Shown here: in pieces, positions 44,549-52,137 of the stretch
Layout: each line of letters starts with the position of its first letter
Position numbering within the stretch: the stretch's first letter is position 1
From: Paramagnetospirillum kuznetsovii
GTDB lineage: Bacteria; Pseudomonadota; Alphaproteobacteria; Rhodospirillales; Magnetospirillaceae
Reading direction: 5' to 3'
Assembly: GCF_003284725.1 (NCBI RefSeq)
Contig: NZ_PGTO01000003.1
Location: 62,001-126,000, forward strand
DNA: 64,000 bases
Notes under the pieces: generated by a model
Databases searched by the model: none
What the model saw: only the letters and a program-made list of their open reading frames with translations
What the model was told of the DNA's origin: nothing
Program-made: the position numbers and the translations under genes

Positions 44549-45889
44549 ATGACCACCAGCGTTTCGGCCTTGCCATCCTCGTTGGCCGCCCTGCTCAGCC
44601 AATACAGCAGCGGCTCGACCTCCAGCGCCAATTCGCAATCCGGCGACGCCGCCACCACCGGGCACGCCCTGCCGTCCGGCCGCGGCGCACTGGGCAGCGA
44701 CCCGGCCTTCACGCTATCGCTGGGGCAGCAGGACGCGGGCAATGCCCTGATCGGATATAATCGGCTGGCCCAGTTGGGGAAATCGTTCGAATCCGACATG
44801 GCCGCGCTGGACCATCCGCTCCAGGCCGCCCCCGGCGCCGCCGGATCGGTCGCCGTGGAGGTCAAGCAATTGGCCACCGCCCAAGAGCTGATCAGCGGCC
44901 CGTTCGGCGATCCCGACCAGGTTTCGCTGGGCAGCGGAACCCTGACCATCGAGGTCGGCACGGTCGATCCCGAGAGCGGCGCTTTCGTGCCGGGCTCGGA
45001 CCCGCTCTCCATTCCCATCGCCAGCGGCTCGCTGAACGATATCGCCGATTCCATCAATGCGTCGTCGAGCGGCATCCGCGCGAGCGTGGTGGAAGAGAAT
45101 GGCGGCTTCTCCTTGCATCTGGCCGGAGACACCGGCGCCGCCAGCGCCTTCAAGATCACCGGCATGGCCGAGCTTGACTACGACCCGGCCAAGCCCGACC
45201 TGTCGTATCTGGCGACGGTCCAAAATGCCACCGACACCCTCTACTCCCTCGACGGAGAGGACTTCACCTTTGGCTCGAACACCGATGTGCCCGTCGCCAT
45301 GGGCACCCGTGTGGATTTCAGCGGGCTGGGAAGCCTGAGCGTGGCGAAATCTCCGCTGCCCGACGCGGCGAAGTCGCTGATGGACGCCTTCAACGGCATA
45401 CAGAAGTCCATCGCCTCCATGGCCGGCAAGGACGGCAAACTGGAAAAAGACGTCAACCTTGCCGCCGGTCTGTTCAAGTCACTGGGTGACGCCGCCACCG
45501 CCAGCTATAGCGACGCGGGTTCGTTTACTCAATTGGCCGATATCGGCATGACCCTCCAGCCCGACGGAACCTTCGTCGTCGATCAGAAAGCCCTGGACGC
45601 CGCGGTCGCCAAGGATCCGACCGGGGTCGAAGCGCTGATCAACCAAGTCTCGGCCGCCCTGTCCGATGCCATGAAGCCTTATACGGGAAGCAATGGCAGC
45701 CTCAATTCGCAGGTATCGCTGTTGAGCGCCCTGATGATGCACAACGGTCCCTCGCTGATCGACTACCTGACCGGTAATGGCGCCAGTCAACAAGGCGGCC
45801 TGGCGTCCTATCTGGGGGGTGAACAGTCCACCGACACCTCCGGCGGCCAGAAGGATCTGTTGTCCTATCTGGACGGCAGTTCCGCCTGA
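44549..45889 (+). CDS. FliD-like flagellar hook-associated/cap protein
   Basis: A 446-residue protein without a signal peptide, as expected for a flagellar export substrate. The Ser/Ala-rich N-terminus differs from canonical FliD, but two diagnostic stretches are present: the FliD_N-like beta region (LSIPIASGSLNDIADSINAS) and the FliD_C segment (LADIGMTLQPDGTFVVDQKAL followed by KDPTGVEALINQVSAAL). No other flagellar genes are nearby, so it is an orphan. The sigma-54-type promoter upstream fits flagellar control. It could be an alternative cap or a cap-like secreted protein. Confidence 0.82.
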   Translation: MTTSVSALPSSLAALLSQYSSGSTSSANSQSGDAATTGHALPSGRGALGSDPAFTLSLGQQDAGNALIGYNRLAQLGKSFESDMAALDHPLQAAPGAAGSVAVEVKQLATAQELISGPFGDPDQVSLGSGTLTIEVGTVDPESGAFVPGSDPLSIPIASGSLNDIADSINASSSGIRASVVEENGGFSLHLAGDTGAASAFKITGMAELDYDPAKPDLSYLATVQNATDTLYSLDGEDFTFGSNTDVPVAMGTRVDFSGLGSLSVAKSPLPDAAKSLMDAFNGIQKSIASMAGKDGKLEKDVNLAAGLFKSLGDAATASYSDAGSFTQLADIGMTLQPDGTFVVDQKALDAAVAKDPTGVEALINQVSAALSDAMKPYTGSNGSLNSQVSLLSALMMHNGPSLIDYLTGNGASQQGGLASYLGGEQSTDTSGGQKDLLSYLDGSSA

Positions 45890-45958
45890 TTCGGGAGTGG
45901 CGCTTCCGACGACAATGCTGCTGTGCTTCGCGGGGGGCTCCCATGCAGGGAGGACACG

Positions 45959-46228
45959 ATGAAGTTTAAGCCATTTGTCATAATATTGGGTGAGCCTCAA
46001 CCGAGAGAGGAGGGCCGAATGTTAGAAAATCCGAACGCCGTCGCCTTGGCCGTCGGCACCCATCTCGCCAATGATATTCTTCAGGTCATCGCGCCGCGTC
46101 CAGGCAAGGAAGTCCGCCAGGGCTTCGTCGAAGCCGTCGGCCCGGCCCGCCCCATTTGCCTCGATGACACAGGATGGTGCGATCACTACGGCCATCGTCA
46201 TCTTGACGTGGATGTGGAACGCCTCTGA
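45959..46228 (+). CDS. Possible small protein (89 aa)
   Basis: A frame with strong ribosome signals: GGGAGG sits 6 bases before ATG 45959, and a second ATG (46019) has GAGGAGG upstream. The shorter form starts MLENPNAVALAVGTHL and ends HYGHRHLDVDVERL. An intrinsic terminator follows 25 bases later. No family is recognised. A minus-strand frame over the same DNA (46022-46270) is possible but lacks a promoter or terminator. I call it with limited confidence. Confidence 0.45.
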   Translation: MKFKPFVIILGEPQPREEGRMLENPNAVALAVGTHLANDILQVIAPRPGKEVRQGFVEAVGPARPICLDDTGWCDHYGHRHLDVDVERL

Positions 46229-46253
46229 AGCCTTGTCACTTCGTGCCGCACCG

Positions 46254-46284
46254 AAAGCGCCGCCGGTCATCTGGGCGGCGTTTT
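46254..46284 (+). terminator. Intrinsic terminator after the FliD-like/small-ORF region
   Basis: CGCCGCC (46258-46264) pairs with GGCGGCG (46274-46280), extended by AAA-TTT pairing, with a TTTT-CG-TTT tail on the plus strand. Confidence 0.75.
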
Positions 46285-46346
46285 CGTTTCGATACGCCGA
46301 GCCCGAATGAATGGGTCTCCTGACGTAAGCGCATGATGGTGGCGGA

Positions 46347-47411
46347 CTAGCGATTGCCGCCCAAGGCGCTTTTCAGACTGGTGATCTCGTCGGCTCGCTG
46401 GCGCAAGCGGCGCGACAGCGTCTCGATCAACATCATGGCAACCTTTTCCGTCTTGGCCAGACGCGATCGGAACACCGTCCCACGAATGATCAAAAGCTGA
46501 CAAGGTTCGATGGCACGGACGGTTGCCATGCGCGGCAATCTATCGATCACCGCCATCTCGCCGATCAATTGGCCGGGTTGGGTGAGATCGAGAAACATCT
46601 CGTTGCCCGACGGATCGGCCTTCAGCACCTGGACGAGACCGCTTTCCAATACGAAAAAGGTGTCGTCGGAGGGATCGCCCTCCTTGAACAGGAAGTCCCC
46701 CGCGTCCAGGCGGGTAAGGGTCTTGCGTCCTTCCTCGTCCTTGTCGTCGGCGGTATCGGCGATGCCGTTGAGGAGATTCCTCGCGGCCAGAAAGCCGTGT
46801 TCGCGCAGAGCCTTGTCCACGGCCTCCACCTGATCGCAGGAATTTCCCGCACGACGGCAAAGTTCGATGGTGGCGGCCAGTATCTCGGAGAAATCGGTGA
46901 TGTCGCCCGCCCGACCGTTCAGCTCGCGCCCGGCGGCGCGGGCCAACAGCCGACTTTCGGCGATGCTGGCGAAGCGGATGCCCTCGGGGGCCACATAGAT
47001 GGACTTGGTTCCGAAGCCGCATCCCTTGATGCCGCTTTTCCAACAATACTCCAGCAGGTTCGCCATGATCCGCATGATGTGCAGCGCGCCCTGGGCGGTC
47101 AGGCCCTTGTCGGTCGCCAGCATATCGAGGCGGACCCCCTTGGCGGTGGCGGTGACCAGATAGGATGGGCCGGTCTGCGATGGAATCTCAGCCAGCGCCG
47201 GCAGCAGGTTGGGATGGGAGACGCGGGCGCCCTCGCGCACATCCTCGACCAGCAGACCGGGGCGGAAGCCCGCATGACCCGGAGCAACCTCATAGAGGGA
47301 AATCGCCCGGTCGGCGAAGGGATCGAAGCCGGAATAGACCCCCCCCAGGGGAAACGTCGCCGGTTCGCCGAGAATCCGATAGCGGTCTAGGATTGCTTGA
47401 GCGACAGTCAC
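46347..47411 (-). CDS. Pseudokinase fused to a cyclic-nucleotide-binding domain
   Basis: A 354-residue protein starting at GTG 47411, which has GGAG 7 bases upstream. The first about 190 residues follow the outline of a Ser/Thr protein kinase (YRILGEPATFPLGGVYSGFD; HPNLLPALAEI; GPSYLVTATAKGVRLDML), but the ATP-binding Lys is not evident (AISLYEV), the HRD motif is replaced by GIKGCGFGTKSI and there is no DFG. Residues about 235-345 are a CRP-like cyclic-nucleotide-binding domain (FKEGDPSDDTFFVLESGLVQ; IGEMAVIDRLPRMATVRA). There is no DNA-binding HTH. It is divergent from the gene at 47506, 94 bases away. I infer a cyclic-nucleotide-regulated scaffold. Confidence 0.82.
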   Translation of the reverse strand: MTVAQAILDRYRILGEPATFPLGGVYSGFDPFADRAISLYEVAPGHAGFRPGLLVEDVREGARVSHPNLLPALAEIPSQTGPSYLVTATAKGVRLDMLATDKGLTAQGALHIMRIMANLLEYCWKSGIKGCGFGTKSIYVAPEGIRFASIAESRLLARAAGRELNGRAGDITDFSEILAATIELCRRAGNSCDQVEAVDKALREHGFLAARNLLNGIADTADDKDEEGRKTLTRLDAGDFLFKEGDPSDDTFFVLESGLVQVLKADPSGNEMFLDLTQPGQLIGEMAVIDRLPRMATVRAIEPCQLLIIRGTVFRSRLAKTEKVAMMLIETLSRRLRQRADEITSLKSALGGNR

Positions 47412-47505
47412 GCGCGATCTCCATTCTCCATTTGCCGCCCAGCTTGACCCAGAGCAAGGCCACTGGCAATTTCGTAGTTCAGATCGGCACCGGAGTGATT
47501 GTCGA

Positions 47506-49095
47506 ATGGGCGCCGCCAAAACCAACTTCGATGTTCAGTCCTTTGCCGACGACCACTGGACCTCCGTCGAGCAACACCCCAACGAGGATTCCGCCAAAGC
47601 GGCGGCTCAACGTCTGTTCGCCGCGTCCATCTGCATGGGCGTTCGCATCGTCCAAGAAACCGTCTTGGACGACGGCGCCGTGGACGGTGAGGTGATCTAT
47701 AGCGAAATCCGTGACATCACCGAGGCCAATCTAGAAATTGTCGCCATCGACGACGCCCATATGTGCGCCGATATTTATGATTTCTACGGCATCGAAAGCC
47801 GCATGACCATCAGTCGACTGTTGCGCCGCTATATCGACAGGGTCTATCTCACCCCCACCGAGTTCCTGCACAACTACCGCGCCCTACAAAACATCAAGGC
47901 CTATGGCAATCTGCTGAAGGCCGGGGCCGAGCGGGTCGCCTCGTTACAGGGCAAGATGCCGGGACATCAGGTCTCTACCCGCCTCGATAAGATCTACGAC
48001 GTCGTCACCAAGATCACCCAACGGGTTCACAAGGTCGGCGAGAGTGGTGGACTGCCCGCCATGGTCGGCCACAAATTCGTCGATCAGATGGATGCGGCGA
48101 TAGCATCGGCCCCGGCCGGGCGCGAGGATTTCCCCGCCCTGGTGCTGCTGTGCCGCGATCTGGTCCAGCACCGCTCGTGGCTGGCCAAGTTCGAGCGACT
48201 CGCCAAACTGGCGGGCCCCGACCCGCGCGAGGACGTCCTGGCCTTGATCGACGGTGTGGTGGCCGACCTGTTGTACCTGCCGTCCGCCTTCGACGATATC
48301 GTTGGTTTCCAGCGCAACATGGGGCATTTGCTATGCACCATCGCCGATCTGTGCAACGGCGAGTTCAATGCGCAAAAGTCCGAGGCAAAGGAACAGCTGG
48401 CGCTGTTCATGCCGCTTTTGGCCGCCGGTAAGATGCCGCAGACCCATGCCGTCTTGCTGGACCGCCTCACGCGCCAGATCACCAGTTCTCAACCACTCGA
48501 CCGTTATGATCCGGCCCGAGAGCGCGATACCTTCAAGGCGGTGGCCACGCGCCTGCGCAAGGGCGGCGAGGTTCTGGGCGGCACATTGGTTGCCGATGCG
48601 CTGAGCAAGCGCGAGATATCGATGTTCGGGCCGGGCGGCATCGCGACGGCGGCCAAGGCGGCGGCACCGGCCGCCAAGCCCGATCCGCGCCGCATGGCCG
48701 CTCAGCTGGCCGAAATGGTCGCCCAAGGCGCCGAGGTGCGGACCTTTCCGCCCGGCAGCTTGATCTTCCGCGAAGGAGACGCCCCCGATCACGGCTATAT
48801 GATCGTGTCCGGCCAGGTGGAAATCATCACCATGCATCGCAAGCAGCTTGTCCTGCTGGCGCGACTGGGCGAGGACGCCTTCTTCGGCGAACTGGCGCTG
48901 TTCAGCCCCATGAAGCGGACGGCGACGGCAACGACCCTGGAGGGCTGCCAGTTGCGGGTCATCGACATGCGCGAAATGCAAAAGAGGATCGAGTCGCTCG
49001 ATCCCTTCTGCCAATACTGGCTTCAATATCTGGTGGGCCGCATCACCGATCTTTCGGCGCGCGTCACCAAGAGCAACAAGGGCGCCGCGGCATGA
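47506..49095 (+). CDS. Large protein with C-terminal cyclic-nucleotide-binding domain
   Basis: A 529-residue cytoplasmic protein. The first about 390 residues are mostly helical with no family that I recognise (SRMTISRLLRRYIDRVYLTP; a helical bundle around FPALVLLCRDLVQHRSWL). Residues about 400-515 are a CRP-like cyclic-nucleotide-binding domain, with FPPGSLIFREGDAPDHGYMI and the phosphate-cassette region FFGELALFSPMKRTATATT. There is no HTH. It overlaps the next cNMP gene by 4 bases (ATGA). Together with the genes on both sides it forms a cyclic-nucleotide cluster beside the cyclase operon. Confidence 0.85.
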   Translation: MGAAKTNFDVQSFADDHWTSVEQHPNEDSAKAAAQRLFAASICMGVRIVQETVLDDGAVDGEVIYSEIRDITEANLEIVAIDDAHMCADIYDFYGIESRMTISRLLRRYIDRVYLTPTEFLHNYRALQNIKAYGNLLKAGAERVASLQGKMPGHQVSTRLDKIYDVVTKITQRVHKVGESGGLPAMVGHKFVDQMDAAIASAPAGREDFPALVLLCRDLVQHRSWLAKFERLAKLAGPDPREDVLALIDGVVADLLYLPSAFDDIVGFQRNMGHLLCTIADLCNGEFNAQKSEAKEQLALFMPLLAAGKMPQTHAVLLDRLTRQITSSQPLDRYDPARERDTFKAVATRLRKGGEVLGGTLVADALSKREISMFGPGGIATAAKAAAPAAKPDPRRMAAQLAEMVAQGAEVRTFPPGSLIFREGDAPDHGYMIVSGQVEIITMHRKQLVLLARLGEDAFFGELALFSPMKRTATATTLEGCQLRVIDMREMQKRIESLDPFCQYWLQYLVGRITDLSARVTKSNKGAAA

Positions 49096-49472
49096 GCACG
49101 GTCAATCCAGAGGCCATGGAAGCCATGCTCGACCGTCTGGTCTTCCAGGCGGGCGACATAATTTTCGAGGAAGGCGACCCGTCGGAGACCGCCTTCATCA
49201 TACGTTCCGGCGCTGTCGATATCGTGAAACGCAATCCCGGCGGCGACGTGGTGCTGGTCAGGCTGACGGCGCCCAAGGCGTTCGGTGAACTTTCCCTGAT
49301 CGACAATTCACCGCGCAGCGCCGCCGCCATCGCCGCCGAGAAGACCGAATTGATGGTCATCACCGCCGAGAAGTTCAAGGCGAAGATCTCGGGGCTCGAT
49401 CCCTTCATGCACAACTGGGTACTGTTTCTCAAGCACCGCATCCTCGACCTGTCCAGCCGAGTGGAAGAGTAG
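49092..49472 (+). CDS. Stand-alone cyclic-nucleotide-binding protein
   Basis: A 126-residue single-domain CRP-like cNMP-binding protein. It shows FQAGDIIFEEGDPSETAFII, then the cassette segment KAFGELSLIDNSPRSAAAIA with the usual Glu and Arg. No DNA-binding or catalytic domain follows, so it would act by protein contact. The start overlaps the stop of the upstream cNMP gene, and it converges on the cyclase gene with only 6 bases between stops. Ligand (cAMP or cGMP) unknown. Confidence 0.88.
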   Translation: MSTVNPEAMEAMLDRLVFQAGDIIFEEGDPSETAFIIRSGAVDIVKRNPGGDVVLVRLTAPKAFGELSLIDNSPRSAAAIAAEKTELMVITAEKFKAKISGLDPFMHNWVLFLKHRILDLSSRVEE

Positions 49473-49478
49473 CCTTCC

Positions 49479-51416
49479 CTATTTGTCCTTCATGGTGACC
49501 ACGTCCGAGGTCTCGCCGTCGCGCAACCGTTCCAGATGGAAGGCGATGCACGGTTCCGTCTGGTCCAGTGTCTCGAAGGCCCGAAGCGCTTCGGCTCCTC
49601 GTCCCTCCGCCATCAGGGCGTAGGCCGCCAGATAGCCACGCCCGGCGCCGCTGGCCAGCCAGTCGTCGGATACGGGCTCGTTGACCGCGAGGGGATGGGA
49701 CTTGCCCTTCAGCATGAAGCGCCCCAGGGGCCGCAGCCCAGTCATTCCCGAAGCGGCGACGCTGGTCTCCGACACGCAAACAGCCGAGCCAAAATACTTA
49801 TTCAGCCCCTCGACTCGGGACGCGGTATTCACGGAATCGCCCACCGCGGAATACTTGAAGCGCTTTCCCGATCCGAAATTGCCGATCAGTGCGGTACCGG
49901 TATGCACCCCAATGCGGGTGATGCCCCAGCCGCAGGCCTTCACATGATCCAAATTGCGGAACCGCAGGGAAAATTCCTCGATGCGTCGGGCGCAGTCGAT
50001 GGCCCGCCGGGCATGATCCGCATGGGAAACCGGAGCGCCGAACAGGCAGAACACGGCGTCGCCGATGAAGTCCACCACGGTGCCGCCTTGGTCCATGATG
50101 ATGCCGCACACGCCGTCGAAATACTGGTTCAGAATGGCGCCCAGCACCGGCGGATCGGTCTGTTCCGTCACGGTGGTAAAGCCGGCCACGTCGGTGAACA
50201 GGAAGGTCATTTCACGGCGCTCGCCCCCCAGTGTCAGCCGAGAGGGGTCACGCACCAGTTCTTCAACGATGCTGGGCGACATATAAAGCCCGAAGGCATC
50301 CTTGATGAATTGCTTCTGCTGGCGCTCCTGGCGCCCTCCCAGGGTTTCGGCCAGCCAAAGGGCGCTGGTCAGGGCCAGGCTGGGCATCAGCAGCGGAATA
50401 TTGATTCCGGTCCTGGCGAAGGCGAAGAAGCCGCCGACCCACACCAAAACGAACAGCCCCCCGGCCAACCCCGCCTTGATTCCCACGCCGAAGGGCAGTC
50501 GGGATATGGCGATGGCCGCGATAGCGACCACGATGCATAGGAGCAGCTTGAGACGGGGATCAATGCCATCGCGATGGCGGCCGTCCAGCAATTGCGCCAA
50601 GGCATGGGCATGAATGACCACGCCGGGCGTCAATCGGCCGCCTTCCCCGGCACCCACCGAGAACGGGGTGCGATGGCGGTCGGTCAGGCTGAGATCGGAG
50701 CCAATCAGGACAACCTTATCCTTCAGCCAATCCTTGGGCATCAGCTTGACCGTATGGGCGGGAAACTGGCGAAACGGCGGAACATCGGCCGCGGGCTTGC
50801 CGTGCCATGATATTGGCTGAGCGACCGGATTGAGGCCGGGATACAGCTTGGACGCCAGGGCCAGGGGAAGTCCGGGAATGAAACCGTCCGGCGATGGGCG
50901 GCCAGCGAACATCTCGCGGACCGACTGATCATAGGCGTCCTTGTGCAAGGTGGCGTAGCCGCGCATGGCGAAGGGAATGAATTCGTCGAGATACTCCCGC
51001 TGATCCTCGTTCAGCCCTTCCTCGGCGCCGATATAGCTGGCCACCACCGGCATTCTCATCCGAGCCAAGGTATCGCGCAGTTCGGCATCCTTCGCCGGTT
51101 CCGACGCCTGATCGAACAGAATGTCCACTCCCACCGCCTTGACCCCCGCCTTATCCAGGCTATCGAGCAATTCCGCCAGGAAATGGCGGTCCACCGGCGA
51201 ACGGTAGGGAAACATCTGCAGCGTGTCCTCGGTAATGGATACGACCACGATGTCGGGATGCTGGGGTTCAGGCGGCAGCAGCGTCGCCACCCGGTAGTCG
51301 GCGGTCCAATTCTCCACCATGGCCATGAACGGCAGGTATTCGGACAGAAGAAAGGCGGCCAGGACCGATATGGCGGCGACCGCCCCATGCCCCAGCCAGA
51401 TTTTCATCTTCGCCAT
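49479..51416 (-). CDS. CHASE2-class III nucleotide cyclase
   Basis: A 645-residue membrane signalling enzyme. One N-terminal helix (AVAAISVLAAFLLSEYL) precedes a periplasmic CHASE2 sensor (about residues 30-330, with DIVVVSITEDTLQMFPY and VKAVGVDILFD), three further helices (about 330-400) and a class III cyclase domain. Both metal-binding Asp are present: Asp409 in LFTDVAGF and Asp453 in FIGDAVF. The catalytic Asn and Arg are in VGDSVNTASRVEG. The usual adenine-selecting pair (Lys and Asp) is Asp449 and Lys521 here, an apparent swap, so product identity is uncertain. It is the last gene of the Tps-CHAT operon; the start ATG 51416 is 1 base after the FecR-like stop. Confidence 0.92.
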   Translation of the reverse strand: MAKMKIWLGHGAVAAISVLAAFLLSEYLPFMAMVENWTADYRVATLLPPEPQHPDIVVVSITEDTLQMFPYRSPVDRHFLAELLDSLDKAGVKAVGVDILFDQASEPAKDAELRDTLARMRMPVVASYIGAEEGLNEDQREYLDEFIPFAMRGYATLHKDAYDQSVREMFAGRPSPDGFIPGLPLALASKLYPGLNPVAQPISWHGKPAADVPPFRQFPAHTVKLMPKDWLKDKVVLIGSDLSLTDRHRTPFSVGAGEGGRLTPGVVIHAHALAQLLDGRHRDGIDPRLKLLLCIVVAIAAIAISRLPFGVGIKAGLAGGLFVLVWVGGFFAFARTGINIPLLMPSLALTSALWLAETLGGRQERQQKQFIKDAFGLYMSPSIVEELVRDPSRLTLGGERREMTFLFTDVAGFTTVTEQTDPPVLGAILNQYFDGVCGIIMDQGGTVVDFIGDAVFCLFGAPVSHADHARRAIDCARRIEEFSLRFRNLDHVKACGWGITRIGVHTGTALIGNFGSGKRFKYSAVGDSVNTASRVEGLNKYFGSAVCVSETSVAASGMTGLRPLGRFMLKGKSHPLAVNEPVSDDWLASGAGRGYLAAYALMAEGRGAEALRAFETLDQTEPCIAFHLERLRDGETSDVVTMKDK

Positions 51417-51417
51417 G

Positions 51418-52137
51418 TCATTGCGCTCCGTTGACCAACGCCCTCGCTTGGGCGCCGCATCCCAATTCCAGCAGCCAGGCGGCGCGGGCTGCGTCGGTGC
51501 CCAGGCTGGCGGGCACGGCATGGATGGTGACCGCCACCGAACTGGTTCCGAGGGCGAGCAGATAGGCCTTGCCGTTGTGCAGCGGCAGCGAGGCGGGCAA
51601 AGCCAGCCGGTCCTCGCCAGCAGGCCACGGCGCTTTCGCCCGCCACGATCGATCGGACGGGGAAATTTCGATCTCTGTCTCGCCAAGGGCACCGAGGCCA
51701 CGCCACAGCACCACCTCGCCGCCCGCCATGACGCAGTGGTCGCCGCCGTGACGCACATCCACCAGCCAGGGCTCCGGCGGTGGTGGTCGCTCGTCGCCGC
51801 CGCTGCGCACCACACCAGCCGACGTGGTGTCGGCGGCCTGGGCGGTCATCAGGCCCTTCAAGGATTTGGCCATGTCCGCCTGGGCCATTTGCACCTCGGC
51901 GGCCGGGGCCGCCTCCGACGGTCCCTTCAGTTTGATGGTCCGCCCGTCGGCGGTGACCAGAACCAGCTTTTGCCCCACCGCCAGACTCAGCGGCTTGGCG
52001 CCATCAAGAACTTGCCCAGGCGCCAGTTCGATGCCTTTCGCCTCGACCACATAGACGTCCACCGCCTGGGCAACCCGGGGAGTGGCGAGGATCATGGCCG
52101 CCAGCAGGGCAGCTTGCCAGGGCTTGCCGAGTCTCAT
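51418..52137 (-). CDS. Exported FecR-like protein
   Basis: A 239-residue protein with a signal peptide (about 25 residues; MILATPRVAQA before VDVYVVEAKG). The mature part starts with a FecR-type beta segment: LAPGQVLDGAKPLSLAVGQK followed by LVLVTADGRTIKLKG. A Pro-rich linker and a beta-rich C-terminal region follow. FecR domains sense periplasmic or outer-membrane states. It overlaps CHAT by 4 bases (ATGA) and is followed 1 base later by the CHASE2 cyclase gene, so it probably relays between the secreted module and CHASE2 (inference). Confidence 0.78.
   Translation of the reverse strand: MRLGKPWQAALLAAMILATPRVAQAVDVYVVEAKGIELAPGQVLDGAKPLSLAVGQKLVLVTADGRTIKLKGPSEAAPAAEVQMAQADMAKSLKGLMTAQAADTTSAGVVRSGGDERPPPPEPWLVDVRHGGDHCVMAGGEVVLWRGLGALGETEIEISPSDRSWRAKAPWPAGEDRLALPASLPLHNGKAYLLALGTSSVAVTIHAVPASLGTDAARAAWLLELGCGAQARALVNGAQ

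Noticed and set aside
46022-46270. Minus-strand 82-codon frame
   Set aside because: The plus strand has better ribosome sites and a terminator; the minus frame shows none and no family.
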